DNA of 64,000 bases from Psychrobacter namhaensis (GTDB lineage Bacteria > Pseudomonadota > Gammaproteobacteria > Pseudomonadales > Moraxellaceae), in NCBI RefSeq assembly GCF_016107545.1, contig NZ_JABASS010000007.1, positions 1-64,000 on the forward strand. Reading direction: 5' to 3'. A program made the position numbers and the translations under genes. This document shows, piece after piece, positions 46,695 through 57,086 of this stretch. Numbering within the stretch: the stretch's first letter is position 1; each line of letters opens with the position of its first letter. The notes under the pieces were generated by a model. That model saw only the letters and a list, made by a program, of their open reading frames with translations, had not been told where the DNA came from and did not search any database.

Positions 46695-47762
46695 CTAAGG
46701 GACAATAGGAGCAAAGTTTAGCCCCATTGTTTCATCAAATCCAAACATAACATTCATATTCTGTACCGCTTGGCCCGCCGCCCCTTTTACCAAGTTATCC
46801 TGCACGACGATAACGGTTAGCTCAGCACGCTCATTGTCTTGATGCACGGCAATACGTAAGCGATTGCTGGCACGGACGCTACGGGTGTCTGGATAAATAC
46901 CCTGTGGCATAACATCAATGAACGGCTCTGAGGCATAAACACTCTCAAATGCGTGTTGCCAATCAATGGCCGCACCAGCCTCAGTAAGCTCCATGTGAAT
47001 AGAGCTGAGCATGCCACGAATCATGGGCACAAGATGCGGTAAAAAACGAATGCGATGGGTAAACTGACTGTCTAACAGCTGGGCGACGCCTTGCTCAATC
47101 TCGGGCAGGTGACGATGTCCTTCAACGCTATACGCTTTAAAATTATCGGTGGTTTCAGTATAGTTAAGCGCAAGCTTTGCTTGACGTCCAGCGCCTGAAA
47201 CACCAGATTTGGCATCAATGACAATACGAGGCTCAACCAGTCTTTGTGCCTGCTTATTTTGTGCTTCTATTATGGGTTTTAAGCCCAAAATAGCCGTGGT
47301 CGGATAACAGCCAGGATTGCCGACGACTAAAGCACTGGCAAGCTTATTGCGATTGACTTCAGGTAATCCATAAACGGCTGTTTTTAGCAGCTCAGGACAA
47401 GCATGCGACTGTTGATACCACTGCTCAAAATCGGTCAATGACTGTAAACGAAAGTCAGCCGCCAAATCGATCACTTTTACGCCTGCTTGAGTGAGGGCTT
47501 CAGCTTGCTGCATGGCAACGCCATGCGGTGTCGCAAAAAATACCACATCGCACTTCTGCAACGTAGCAAGTGTGTTATCACCTAAGTCACTAAAGACAAT
47601 ATCTGAGACACCGCGTAAGCTTGGAAATATCTCATCAGCGCGTGTACCCGCTTCGCTACGCGACGTTAGTAAATCAATCGAGACTTTAGGATGCGCCGAC
47701 AACAGACGAATCAACTCAACACCTGTATAGCCTGTACCACCAACAATCGCTGCTGAAATCAT
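46695..47762 (-). CDS. argC: N-acetyl-gamma-glutamyl-phosphate reductase
   Basis: The third enzyme of arginine synthesis, NADPH-dependent and cytoplasmic. At 355 residues it has the N-terminal Rossmann motif GGTGYTGVELIRLL, the catalytic cysteine in GNPGCYPTTAILGL and the HRHLPEIEQ segment. The length is normal. The ATG at 47762 has AAGG upstream. It is not with other arg genes here. Confidence 0.97.
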   Translation of the reverse strand: MISAAIVGGTGYTGVELIRLLSAHPKVSIDLLTSRSEAGTRADEIFPSLRGVSDIVFSDLGDNTLATLQKCDVVFFATPHGVAMQQAEALTQAGVKVIDLAADFRLQSLTDFEQWYQQSHACPELLKTAVYGLPEVNRNKLASALVVGNPGCYPTTAILGLKPIIEAQNKQAQRLVEPRIVIDAKSGVSGAGRQAKLALNYTETTDNFKAYSVEGHRHLPEIEQGVAQLLDSQFTHRIRFLPHLVPMIRGMLSSIHMELTEAGAAIDWQHAFESVYASEPFIDVMPQGIYPDTRSVRASNRLRIAVHQDNERAELTVIVVQDNLVKGAAGQAVQNMNVMFGFDETMGLNFAPIVP

Positions 47763-47814
47763 AAGATAGCCTTTTTTCTTGTACTCAGTAAAAACATTCT
47801 AAATCGCTATAAAA

Positions 47815-47847
47815 GTCACTTTTTAGCTTAATCAACCAAAAAGTGAT
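47815..47847 (-). terminator. Possible hemE terminator
   Basis: On the minus strand TCACTTTTT pairs with AAAAAGTGA around a 13-base loop, followed by CTTTTA. It is AT-rich and moderate, 22 bases after the hemE stop. Confidence 0.55.
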
Positions 47848-47868
47848 CGCTTCTAAATTTTAGAGTGT

Positions 47869-49005
47869 TTAGATTTGATAGTCATGTACCGCATCAATAA
47901 ACACTTTAGCATGGTCAGGGTTGACCCACTGAGTAATGCCATGACCTAAGTTTGCGATGTAACCTGTTTTTTCACCGTTAGCATACGCACTATCAAGCAT
48001 CGCATTCACTTCACTACGGATAGACGCAGGTGATCCGTACAGTGTTGCTGGATCCAAGTTACCTTGAATCGCTTTACTACTCTGTAGTTTTTTATGCTGT
48101 TTGGTCAACTGGCGCTGACTTTCAGTCAATACTTGCCGCGCACGATCGATCGGCATCGTCCAGTCTAGGCCGAGTGCATCCGCTTCGCTGTCCGCTTGAA
48201 CATCGAGCCATAACCCGCCGCCCTTAGTGAATAACACCACAGGTATTTGTGGATGGCGTACCTTTAATTCAGCGACAATACGCTTGTTATAAGCGTGAGA
48301 AAAATCAATAAATTGACGATGACCAAGTGCCCCGCCCCAACTATCAAATATTTGTAAGACTTGAGCACCAGCGACCACTTGCGCATCTAAATAGTCAATC
48401 ACAGCCGTTGCCAACTTATCTAACAGTTGATGTAAAAAATCAGGATTGCTATATAAAAAACCTTTGGTATAACGATAATCTTTTGAGCTACCACCCTCAA
48501 TCATATAGGTCGCTAGTGTCCATGGACTACCAGAAAAACCAAATAATGGTACTTGACCATTTAGCGCTTTACGAATGCTCGTCACCGCACGCATGACATA
48601 ATCAAGAGAGTCATTAGCGTCTAGCACGGGCAGTCTATCAAGATCAGCCTGTTGGCGAATCGGATGTTTAAACTTAGGACCTTCACCCGTCTCAAAGTAT
48701 AAACCCAATCCCATAGCGTCAGGGATGGTCAAGATATCACTGAATAAAATAGCGGCGTCCAAATCGTAACGACGCAGAGGCTGCAACGTCACTTCAGTGG
48801 CACGGTCTGTATCTCTACATAGGCTCATAAAGTCACCCGCCTCAGCGCGAGTCGCCTTATATTCTGGTAAATAACGACCTGCTTGACGCATCATCCAGAC
48901 TGGCGTGGTATCGATCGTCTCAAAGCGTAGTGCCCGTAGCAATCTATCGTTTTTTAACGGCGCAAATTCTTGCCCAATTGAGTCACTATTATCTGAAGCA
49001 CTCAT
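47869..49005 (-). CDS. hemE: Uroporphyrinogen decarboxylase
   Basis: Decarboxylates uroporphyrinogen III to coproporphyrinogen III in haem synthesis. The signature [13 protein letters not shown] and the second motif [18 protein letters not shown] are present, as is the C-terminal NLGHGI. I chose ATG 49005 (378 residues), with GGAGA 7 bases upstream. The protein has about 25 residues more than E. coli HemE, mostly an N-terminal extension and a Lys/Gln segment near residue 315. Confidence 0.97.
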   Translation of the reverse strand: MSASDNSDSIGQEFAPLKNDRLLRALRFETIDTTPVWMMRQAGRYLPEYKATRAEAGDFMSLCRDTDRATEVTLQPLRRYDLDAAILFSDILTIPDAMGLGLYFETGEGPKFKHPIRQQADLDRLPVLDANDSLDYVMRAVTSIRKALNGQVPLFGFSGSPWTLATYMIEGGSSKDYRYTKGFLYSNPDFLHQLLDKLATAVIDYLDAQVVAGAQVLQIFDSWGGALGHRQFIDFSHAYNKRIVAELKVRHPQIPVVLFTKGGGLWLDVQADSEADALGLDWTMPIDRARQVLTESQRQLTKQHKKLQSSKAIQGNLDPATLYGSPASIRSEVNAMLDSAYANGEKTGYIANLGHGITQWVNPDHAKVFIDAVHDYQI

Positions 49006-49193
49006 GTACAAATCTCCAAAACAACACAGTCTTATATGTCTTAATAGATACTATGCTGGTTAAAATAAGTTGAATAAAGGAATAAAAAACGCTTATAACG
49101 TGTAGATAGTGACGTCTGATCTGAATGTTCTTAACAGCGTTAACTGATATGACGCTTTAGACTTTATAAGTATGATTTGCTGTGACGCTGGAT

Positions 49194-49229
49194 AAAAATA
49201 GCTTACCTATACAATAGATAAGCTATTTC
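49194..49229 (-). terminator. proB terminator
   Basis: On the minus strand AAATAGCTTA pairs with TAAGCTATTT around a short loop, followed by further Ts. It lies 32 bases past the proB stop. Confidence 0.8.
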
Positions 49230-49260
49230 AATCAGGAAAATCTGCTTAACCATTCACGTA

Positions 49261-50433
49261 CTATACTGTCAAAGCCAAGTTATCACGGTGCACCATGACG
49301 ACGCGCTCTTCGTTACTACCAAAGATCTTATCAAAATGTTCTGTCCGCTCACGAGCCACTCGGCGCGCATCATGCGACGAGAAATTCACTTGTCCAACTG
49401 CTATACGCTCGCCTGTATCCTGATGAATAATCTCTACCACATCCCCTTCATCAAAGCCGCCACGCACCTCTACCACACCGACTGGTAACAGACTTCTATT
49501 GTGCTCAGTCAACGCCTTTGCCGCACCAGCATCGACCACCAAGCTGCCTGACATGCGTAGATGCGCCGCCAGCCACTGCTTACGAGCAATAATTTTGTCT
49601 TCATCGTTGGTCGTCAAAAGCGTACCGACCGCTTCACCTGACACCACGCGTGTGATGACATCGTCAATAGCCCCGCTCACGATTACGGTTGGACAGCCAC
49701 CCATTGCAGCAAGACGACCTGCACGGATTTTGGTCAACATACCCCCGCGTCCAAGCTTTCCGCCATCTCCTGCTATATCAAACAAGTAATCCGCCATTGC
49801 ACGCTCTTGGCGAATCATCTTGGCATCAGGATTGTCACGCGGGTTATCAGTGAACACGCCCTCTTGATCCGTTAAGATAATGTACAAATCAGCATTAACC
49901 ATCGCTGCTGCCATCGCCCCTAACGTGTCATTATCACCAAATTTAATTTCATCAATGGTAATGGTATCATTTTCATTAATGACGGGTAGCACGCGCCATT
50001 CTAGTAATTGCGTGAGCGCACCTGTCGTATTGAGATAACGGCTACGATTAGACAAGTCATCATGCGTCAGCAGTAGCTGCGAGCTTTGGATACCATGCTG
50101 GATCAGTGCTGACCACCATGTTTCAATCAAACCCATTTGACCAATAGAAGCACAAGCCTGTAGTGCAGCCAGTTTTTTAGGGCGTTCCTCAAGGTTCATG
50201 CGTACCACACCTTCAGCCACTGCACCTGATGATACCAGCAGTACTTCGACCCCTTGCTTATGTAGCTTAGCGATCTGCTTTGCCCACTCGTATATGGCAG
50301 TTCGATCTAGCCCTCGGCCGTTATTGGTTAACAGCGATGAACCAATCTTGACAATAACGCGCTGAATATCAAAGTTGCGAGTTTGTTTAATAAACCTTGC
50401 TTCTTCGGTCGTTTTTTCCATGTCACCTGCCAT
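49261..50433 (-). CDS. proB: Glutamate 5-kinase
   Basis: The first enzyme of proline synthesis, subject to proline feedback in the family. The 390-residue protein has the amino acid kinase domain (VIVKIGSSLLTN, SSGAVAEG, INENDTITIDEIKFGDND, GRGGMLTKIRAG) and a C-terminal PUA domain (about 290-375). The ATG at 50433 has AGGAG upstream. It lies 78 bp after obgE on the same strand, the conserved obg-proB pairing. Confidence 0.97.
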   Translation of the reverse strand: MAGDMEKTTEEARFIKQTRNFDIQRVIVKIGSSLLTNNGRGLDRTAIYEWAKQIAKLHKQGVEVLLVSSGAVAEGVVRMNLEERPKKLAALQACASIGQMGLIETWWSALIQHGIQSSQLLLTHDDLSNRSRYLNTTGALTQLLEWRVLPVINENDTITIDEIKFGDNDTLGAMAAAMVNADLYIILTDQEGVFTDNPRDNPDAKMIRQERAMADYLFDIAGDGGKLGRGGMLTKIRAGRLAAMGGCPTVIVSGAIDDVITRVVSGEAVGTLLTTNDEDKIIARKQWLAAHLRMSGSLVVDAGAAKALTEHNRSLLPVGVVEVRGGFDEGDVVEIIHQDTGERIAVGQVNFSSHDARRVARERTEHFDKIFGSNEERVVMVHRDNLALTV

Positions 50434-50511
50434 ATAAACTCCTGTTTCTCATGTGAATTGATTACGGGGAATAATTAAAAAATTCTAGTATATCAGCTCA
50501 AGCGTGGTCGC

Positions 50512-51741
<1,230 letters not shown>

Positions 51742-51859
51742 TTACAATCCAGTGTATATACTGGTACAGCCAACGGCTATATTTTAGGTTGTTACTATAT
51801 CGTGCTGCCCTAGTGAACGCAGCAAGCAATGGAATTGCTCTTAGCATTCATTATGACAA

Positions 51860-51894
51860 TAACACCCGATAACCAATCGGACTATCGGGTGTTT
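51860..51894 (-). terminator. gap terminator
   Basis: AACACCCGATA pairs with TATCGGGTGTT around an 11-base loop. It is about 115 bases after the gap stop and before the obgE start, and the T-run is weak. Confidence 0.6.
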
Positions 51895-52009
51895 GGTATG
51901 ACACTTCAAATTATGCTTAATTTCTGACAGAAACCTCAAGTAAAATCTTCGCCAGCCTAACGCTTACTACCGTATTTTATGAGGTTGCCACTTTGCCAAA
52001 TTTGGCATT

Positions 52010-53446
52010 TTATGCTGGAATCTGAGTATAACTAATTCCAGCCATTTGTGTCGCCAAACGTAATACTTGAGTGCTGTAACCTACTTCGTTGTCATACCAA
52101 ATATAAACAATGGCATGATTATCCGTCAAGATCGTTGCTTGTGCATCAACGATACCGACGTGCGTGTCACCGACAAAATCAGTCGATACCGCTTCTGTCG
52201 AATCCGTATAAGCAATCTGTGTCTGCCAAGTACTGCTGTTGGCCACTTTACGCATGAACTTGTTTAACGCCTCTGCACTTTCTGGAGCAGATTTAAGATT
52301 CAAGTTTAAAATCGCTAAGCTGACGTTGGGAGTAGGTACACGAATGGCATTACCAGTGAGTTTACCACTCAAGGCTGGTAACGCTTTGCCCACTGCTTTT
52401 GCCGCGCCCGTACTGGTGATCACCATATTAAGGACCGCACTACGACCACGACGATCTGCTTTATGGTAGTTATCAATTAGGTTTTGGTCATTAGTAAATG
52501 AATGAATCGTTTCAACGTGACCGTTTTCGATACCGTACTCATCGTTCAATACTTTTAAAGTTGGGGTGATAGCATTAGTGGTACAGCTCGCTGCACTCAC
52601 AATCGTGTCATCGCCAACCGTGTCGTTATTCACACCGTACACGACGTTTTTGATATCGCCACCAGCTGGCGCCGTTAATAGCACTTTTTTTACACCTGTA
52701 GACTGCACGTGCTTACCAAGACCCGCTTCGTCTTTCCAGATGCCTGTATTATCAATAACCAAGGCATTGTCGATGCCATAAACGGTATAGTCAATGCTAC
52801 TTGGATCATTGGCATAGATAACCTGGACAAAGCGACCATTGATAATCAAGCCGTTGTTTTCTTCATCTACCACCACGGCACCCGCGAAGCTACCATGAAT
52901 TGAGTCACGCTCTAATAATGAGGCACGTTTTGCCAAATCACCAGCGGCAGCAGGACGGACCACAATGGCTTTTAGCTGTAGCCCTTTTGCACTCGACGCC
53001 TGTGACAATAATAGGCGCGTTAAGATACGACCAATACGGCCAAAACCATATAGCACAACATCCGTTGCAGGATTCACTGTACTTTCACTGATATTAACCG
53101 CTTGAAGGGCCGCTTGTAAGCTGGTGTCATTGGCGATCAACTGTCCAACATCAACCTGTGCAGACTGGAGACTGTCATTTTCTGCCAGCGTTTTAACCAT
53201 CGCTAAGGTAGCAGCGATATCGATAGATTGGGCTTCTTGATTACGTAGCGCTACTTTTTGATGTAATGCTAATATTTGACCAACTGAGGTAGTATTTAGC
53301 GTGTCACCAAACAAGGTCACTTGTACGTCTTGCTCATTGTAGAGCTTATTCAATAGCCCCATAAGCTCAATCGCTTGTTGCTCTTGATTATTATAGTGGC
53401 CTAAGTGGTCTTGATGTAGTTGGCGTAAGGTATCAGCGTTGCTCAC
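52010..53446 (-). CDS. gap: Glyceraldehyde-3-phosphate dehydrogenase, long form
   Basis: A GAPDH with an N-terminal extension of about 125 residues before the NAD-binding motif YGFGRIGR (about 133-140). The catalytic Cys lies in SAASCTTNAITP (about 288), followed by the catalytic His in ETIHSFTNDQNLID. I chose GTG 53446 because AAGGA lies 8 bases upstream; ATG 53455 overlaps that site. The 478-residue length matches long GAPDHs known in Pseudomonas and Acinetobacter, whose preferred direction and cofactor differ between species. Confidence 0.93.
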   Translation of the reverse strand: MSNADTLRQLHQDHLGHYNNQEQQAIELMGLLNKLYNEQDVQVTLFGDTLNTTSVGQILALHQKVALRNQEAQSIDIAATLAMVKTLAENDSLQSAQVDVGQLIANDTSLQAALQAVNISESTVNPATDVVLYGFGRIGRILTRLLLSQASSAKGLQLKAIVVRPAAAGDLAKRASLLERDSIHGSFAGAVVVDEENNGLIINGRFVQVIYANDPSSIDYTVYGIDNALVIDNTGIWKDEAGLGKHVQSTGVKKVLLTAPAGGDIKNVVYGVNNDTVGDDTIVSAASCTTNAITPTLKVLNDEYGIENGHVETIHSFTNDQNLIDNYHKADRRGRSAVLNMVITSTGAAKAVGKALPALSGKLTGNAIRVPTPNVSLAILNLNLKSAPESAEALNKFMRKVANSSTWQTQIAYTDSTEAVSTDFVGDTHVGIVDAQATILTDNHAIVYIWYDNEVGYSTQVLRLATQMAGISYTQIPA

Positions 53447-53787
53447 GAGAAACATCCTTATGGTCGGTAATGTATGATCAGTAAAGTTTAAAAAATATAG
53501 AGTAGATAGGTGATGCGCAGTTACTCTAGTATGGAAACCACACACTATTAGTGTCAGTGATAAAGTGTAGAGTAGATAGATTGCTTAGATTTTAGCCTAA
53601 AACGCCTTATTTTGCCAGTGATAACCGATCTGCTAGGGTCGATAAGGTATTTTATTAGCCTATATTGGTTATTATAAAAATAAAGGCAGCCAATTGAGCT
53701 ACCTTTATTTTTATTGTTTTAAGTCTTGGATATGACACATCAAGAGCTGTCCATCCTTTAACGTATCAGTTAAGCAGGTATAGGCAA
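53447..53787. other. Intergenic region between gap and the lipocalin gene
   Basis: 341 bp holding the gap promoter and leader and the lipocalin terminator (53680-53713). Nothing else recognised. Confidence 0.5.
53680..53713 (-). terminator. Terminator of the lipocalin gene
   Basis: On the minus strand AAAGG-AGC pairs with GCT-CCTTT across a mismatch and a short loop, followed by ATTTTT. It lies 75 bases past the stop codon. Confidence 0.75.
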
Positions 53788-55002
53788 CTATGGCACTAGA
53801 TTCACCGTTTGATTGGTTTGCGGTGTCAACTTAAACTCTTTTAAGTCATAGCCTTGTTGTTGGGCAATCTGCCGATATTTAGCATAGGTTTCCTGAGTCA
53901 CATTTGGCGAGCGCGCTAATAACCAGAGATATTCTTTATCAGGTGTCCCTACCAAAGCCGTTTTGTAATCAGCGTCGCGTGCTAGCACCCAATAATCGGC
54001 ACGGCCCACTGGCAACCAGCGTAACCAAGAAGGTAAAAATGTGACTTTTAGTTTGCTTCCTGATTCATCAACTGGCTTAGCTAAACCTTCAGCAACGATG
54101 CTAGAACCGTCTTTATCCATACACTTATTAGTGACTATAATACCTGACCCATCTGTTTTTTTAGTGTAGTTGGCGGTCACATCACCAGCACAATTACGCT
54201 GAAAATACATGGGCAAGCGTCCTATCTCATACCACGTCCCAGTATATTTATTGAGATCAACATGATCCACAGTAGTCGGTGTACTGGCCGACTTATGTAT
54301 GATGGCACTCGGCTCAATAGACAGCGTTTCTGTCGTGGTTTTCTCAGTCGTTGCGTCAGCCGCCATACTATTACTGGTGTTAACCGGCGGCGTTGCAGCG
54401 TAAGCTGAAAATGCTGCTAGCGGTATGATAATAGCTAAGGCAATACCTGTGTGCTTGATCAGTCCATTCATAAATATACGCTCCGGTATGTCTTGATACG
54501 AGGTGTGAGTTGCGGTTGATGAGGAACTGATACTTTGCCCCAGTCCCCCTTTTCGTTCTAGTTTTTTTGGTAACACCTCTGCATGATCCTCTAAAAACCC
54601 TGACAGCATGGGTTCTTTTTCGGCCAGCTTTGTGGTCTGCTTATAGCCATCAGAGTAATAGCCATTAGTAATATCTGTGCTTTCACTAACGCTGGATTTT
54701 GACCCTTTATTTTTTATAGTGGTGCTGTCAAGCATAACAGACTCTTTGTTTTTTAAAGGGCCAGTGTTTGCACTTTTATAGCCAAAATTACTGTCTTGCA
54801 TGGAGGTGTTTTTTGCAGCCTGTTTTAAGTCGTTATCATTCGGAACATCATGGTTATAGCTAGCATCGTTGCTGGCATAGCTTGTCTGTCGCCCATTACT
54901 ACCATTTAAGTAATAACGATCCGACTGGCTATTCTGCTGAGACTGAGAACCAGCTTCCTGTGAATCAGACCATACTGATTGAGGTAACTTATTGGTTTTC
55001 AT
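53788..55002 (-). CDS. Lipocalin (Blc-like) with long N-terminal extension
   Basis: The C-terminal about 160 residues are a bacterial lipocalin: KYTGTWYEIGRLP (the G-x-W motif), a Cys pair (RNCAGD, NKCMDKDG), WVLARDADYKTALVGTP and a C-terminal helix. It is preceded by a signal-peptide-like segment (about 185-205, ending SAYA). The first 177 residues are Ser/Asn/Gln-rich and predicted disordered. An internal ATG at 54471 (residue 178) has GGAG 9 bases upstream and would give a standard 227-residue secreted lipocalin. The ATG at 55002 has only a weak site. I list the full open frame because the extension is stop-free over 531 bp; the mature product is probably the lipocalin alone. Confidence 0.7.
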   Translation of the reverse strand: MKTNKLPQSVWSDSQEAGSQSQQNSQSDRYYLNGSNGRQTSYASNDASYNHDVPNDNDLKQAAKNTSMQDSNFGYKSANTGPLKNKESVMLDSTTIKNKGSKSSVSESTDITNGYYSDGYKQTTKLAEKEPMLSGFLEDHAEVLPKKLERKGGLGQSISSSSTATHTSYQDIPERIFMNGLIKHTGIALAIIIPLAAFSAYAATPPVNTSNSMAADATTEKTTTETLSIEPSAIIHKSASTPTTVDHVDLNKYTGTWYEIGRLPMYFQRNCAGDVTANYTKKTDGSGIIVTNKCMDKDGSSIVAEGLAKPVDESGSKLKVTFLPSWLRWLPVGRADYWVLARDADYKTALVGTPDKEYLWLLARSPNVTQETYAKYRQIAQQQGYDLKEFKLTPQTNQTVNLVP

Positions 55003-55414
55003 AGGGGTACCATATTAGTAGTGACTGTTAAAATTCTTTACTCATAACACTCGTTTGATCCAATCTATGGGCGTTATTTACTGACAAAACGCTTTTACTG
55101 TGTGAGCTTGTGCGGCAAAACTTAAATATTATTAGATTAGAAAGAATAAGATTGGCATTTGATAAGCAAATTGCTTATCACAATTAGAGTCAATTCTCTT
55201 TAAATTAGGTAGTATATATTAAGGGGAGATTGACTATTAAAACAGTGTTGCAATGTAGGGAAACGCAACGGTTTGTAAGTAATTATGTGCTTATGGTGTC
55301 CAACAAACACACAGTTACTCACCGGATAAATATGTTCAAAATCAGTTATTTGCTTTGCTGGGTTTCAATACTCCATCGCACTGTCGCGACTAGCGTGATT
55401 ATGTCTACCAGCCG
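55003..55414. other. Intergenic region upstream of the lipocalin gene
   Basis: 412 bp of AT-rich DNA with a perfect 21-bp palindrome (55160-55180) and an imperfect inverted repeat (55188-55198 with 55225-55235). No gene recognised. Confidence 0.5.
55160..55180. promoter_or_regulatory. Perfect 21-bp palindrome, possible operator
   Basis: Arms TGATAAGCAA and TTGCTTATCA are separated by one base. It is about 160 bp upstream of the long lipocalin start and has the form of a dimeric repressor site. No regulator is identified. Confidence 0.4.
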
Positions 55415-56506
55415 TTACACTTTAGGTTTTTGTGATGAAAGAAACTGACGAATACCAGCCACACTAACCCCACCGTATGATATTGCTTGATCAATTAGTG
55501 TCGGTGATAATCCGCCCAAACCGATAATCGGTATATCAGACAATTGTGCTAATGCGGACCATGTCTCCCAACCAAGTGAGACAGCATCTGGATGGGTTTG
55601 GGTAGCTAACACAGGTGATAAGAAAGACCCAACTACTGGAGGTAGTTGTTGCTGCAATCGAGCTCTAGCAAGTTTATTAGCTGCTGTAATGCTGTCGGCA
55701 TCATGGCAACTGACGATTAATGGATGAGAGCTTGAGATTCCTTGGTCAGGCATCGCCGCATCCTGAGCATCATTAAACCACTGCATCAATGCCGTATGGG
55801 TTAAATGATGAGCAACAACGTGAGTATCAGTGCCTAAAAACTGGCTATCGGCGTGATGAGGGACAATCACATGGATATCTGGACGCGCCCGCGTCAACTG
55901 CGCAATGAGCTTCTCTGTGCCCGCTTCTTTTGTTCGCACATACACCCATGCTGCGACTGTTAGTTTTTCTTGATGACATTGCAGCCACGCTACCGCTGGG
56001 TCAGAATGGTCATCAAAATGTGACAGTGGATAAGTAATCGTTATATTTTCTGGCAATTTTAGCCATTCAAGCATCGTCTTGTTGGCAGCTGGCAAGTCAT
56101 ATTTCTCGGCCAATAAATCCGCTTTAGTTACCCACGTCAACGCCTGCTTTTCTAGCCCGTATTGGCAGTGCTTGTGCTGCTCATACTGCGGCGCTGTTAG
56201 CTCAATCTTATAAACCTGTAAGCTCACTTGCTTATCGCCATAGTCATGATGTAGGCGGCCAAGTTTAACGATCGTGTTCTCATGAATGGCAAACCCTGTC
56301 TCTTCAGCGACTTCTCGGATGACTGCCTGCTTTGCGTCTTCACTCGCCTCTATTTTACCGCCTACGAACTCATAACGATTACCCTGATGTTGCGCAGCAT
56401 TTCTAAATCCAAGCAAATACTGTTCTTTATAGTGAATAACTGCCACCGCAACGTTGACGACAGTCGCCTTCTCACAGGTGGTTGAATGGTTTGATGGGCT
56501 TGGCAT
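55415..56506 (-). CDS. Nudix hydrolase fused to a thiamine-phosphate-synthase-like domain
   Basis: A 363-residue two-domain protein. The N-terminal domain (about 15-150) is MutT-like with a complete Nudix box (G-x5-E-x7-REVAEETGF, about residues 50-72). The C-terminal domain (about 175-360) resembles ThiE/TenI, with VSCHDADS and IIGLGGLSP. This fusion is known in Pseudomonas and Acinetobacter, where it is annotated as MutT. The Nudix part probably removes 8-oxo-dGTP or a related damaged nucleotide; the role of the second domain is unclear. The ATG at 56506 has AAAGGA upstream. Confidence 0.88.
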   Translation of the reverse strand: MPSPSNHSTTCEKATVVNVAVAVIHYKEQYLLGFRNAAQHQGNRYEFVGGKIEASEDAKQAVIREVAEETGFAIHENTIVKLGRLHHDYGDKQVSLQVYKIELTAPQYEQHKHCQYGLEKQALTWVTKADLLAEKYDLPAANKTMLEWLKLPENITITYPLSHFDDHSDPAVAWLQCHQEKLTVAAWVYVRTKEAGTEKLIAQLTRARPDIHVIVPHHADSQFLGTDTHVVAHHLTHTALMQWFNDAQDAAMPDQGISSSHPLIVSCHDADSITAANKLARARLQQQLPPVVGSFLSPVLATQTHPDAVSLGWETWSALAQLSDIPIIGLGGLSPTLIDQAISYGGVSVAGIRQFLSSQKPKV

Positions 56507-56695
56507 AGGAAGATCCTTTATTGCTATTTTTATGACGTTTCTGACTTCTCACTTTATAAGGTGAAAAGGCCTACTAAATCCACGTTAACGTATTTTTTAT
56601 CCATTATTGTGATAAAAAATATGACTTATAAGGGCGATATCAGGGTTGCTTTAGATAAGTTTACACAATGACTGCAATTTATTTTATTAATTAGC

Positions 56696-56731
56696 TTGCA
56701 AAATCTTTGAATGTAAATGATAATTATTATC
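56696..56731 (+). promoter_or_regulatory. hemP promoter overlapped by a Fur box
   Basis: A TTGCAA -35 (56696-56701), a 17-base spacer and a GATAAT -10 (56719-56724). The -10 is inside a 19-bp sequence (56713-56731) that matches the classic Fur consensus GATAATGATAATCATTATC at 16 of 19 positions. Fe-Fur binding would cover the promoter. Confidence 0.8.
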
Positions 56732-56793
56732 GTTAAAAGGCAGTCATTCTATTGCTCCTTCACTCAGCCACTTTTTATCAAAAGGAATTTACC

Positions 56794-56958
56794 ATGAGCA
56801 TGGTCATCTCTCGTTATTTGAATTGCCGTGAAAACCGCTTACCTACCTTACAGTCGCAGCATCTGTTTGCCCTCACCAAAGAAGTGCGTATCGAACATGA
56901 AGGTGAAGAGTACCGTCTACGTTTAACCCGTAACAATCGCTTGATTTTGACTAAATAA
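56794..56958 (+). CDS. hemP: Hemin uptake protein HemP
   Basis: A 54-residue protein of the HemP family, recognised from EVRIEHEGEEYRLRLTRNNRLILTK at the C-terminus. HemP proteins are small, often lie beside haem-uptake receptor genes and in some bacteria act as regulators of haem uptake. Here it stands alone between the Nudix gene and tamB. I chose ATG 56794 because AAAGGA lies just upstream. The Fur box in the promoter predicts expression under iron limitation. Confidence 0.88.
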   Translation: MSMVISRYLNCRENRLPTLQSQHLFALTKEVRIEHEGEEYRLRLTRNNRLILTK

Positions 56959-56982
56959 ACAGAGAATAACGTCAGCACTCTT

Positions 56983-57016
56983 ATAAAAAAACGCCTTCAT
57001 TCAAAGGCGTTTTTTA
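56983..57016 (+). terminator. Bidirectional terminator between hemP and tamB
   Basis: AAAAAACGCCTT pairs with AAGGCGTTTTTT around a short loop. It separates two convergent genes. Confidence 0.92.
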
Positions 57017-57086
57017 TTGCAAACCAGTTATGAGCGGTGCGTTTCGTCTCTCAATCCTAGGTGTCGTCAGTATCGAGGTATATCCT

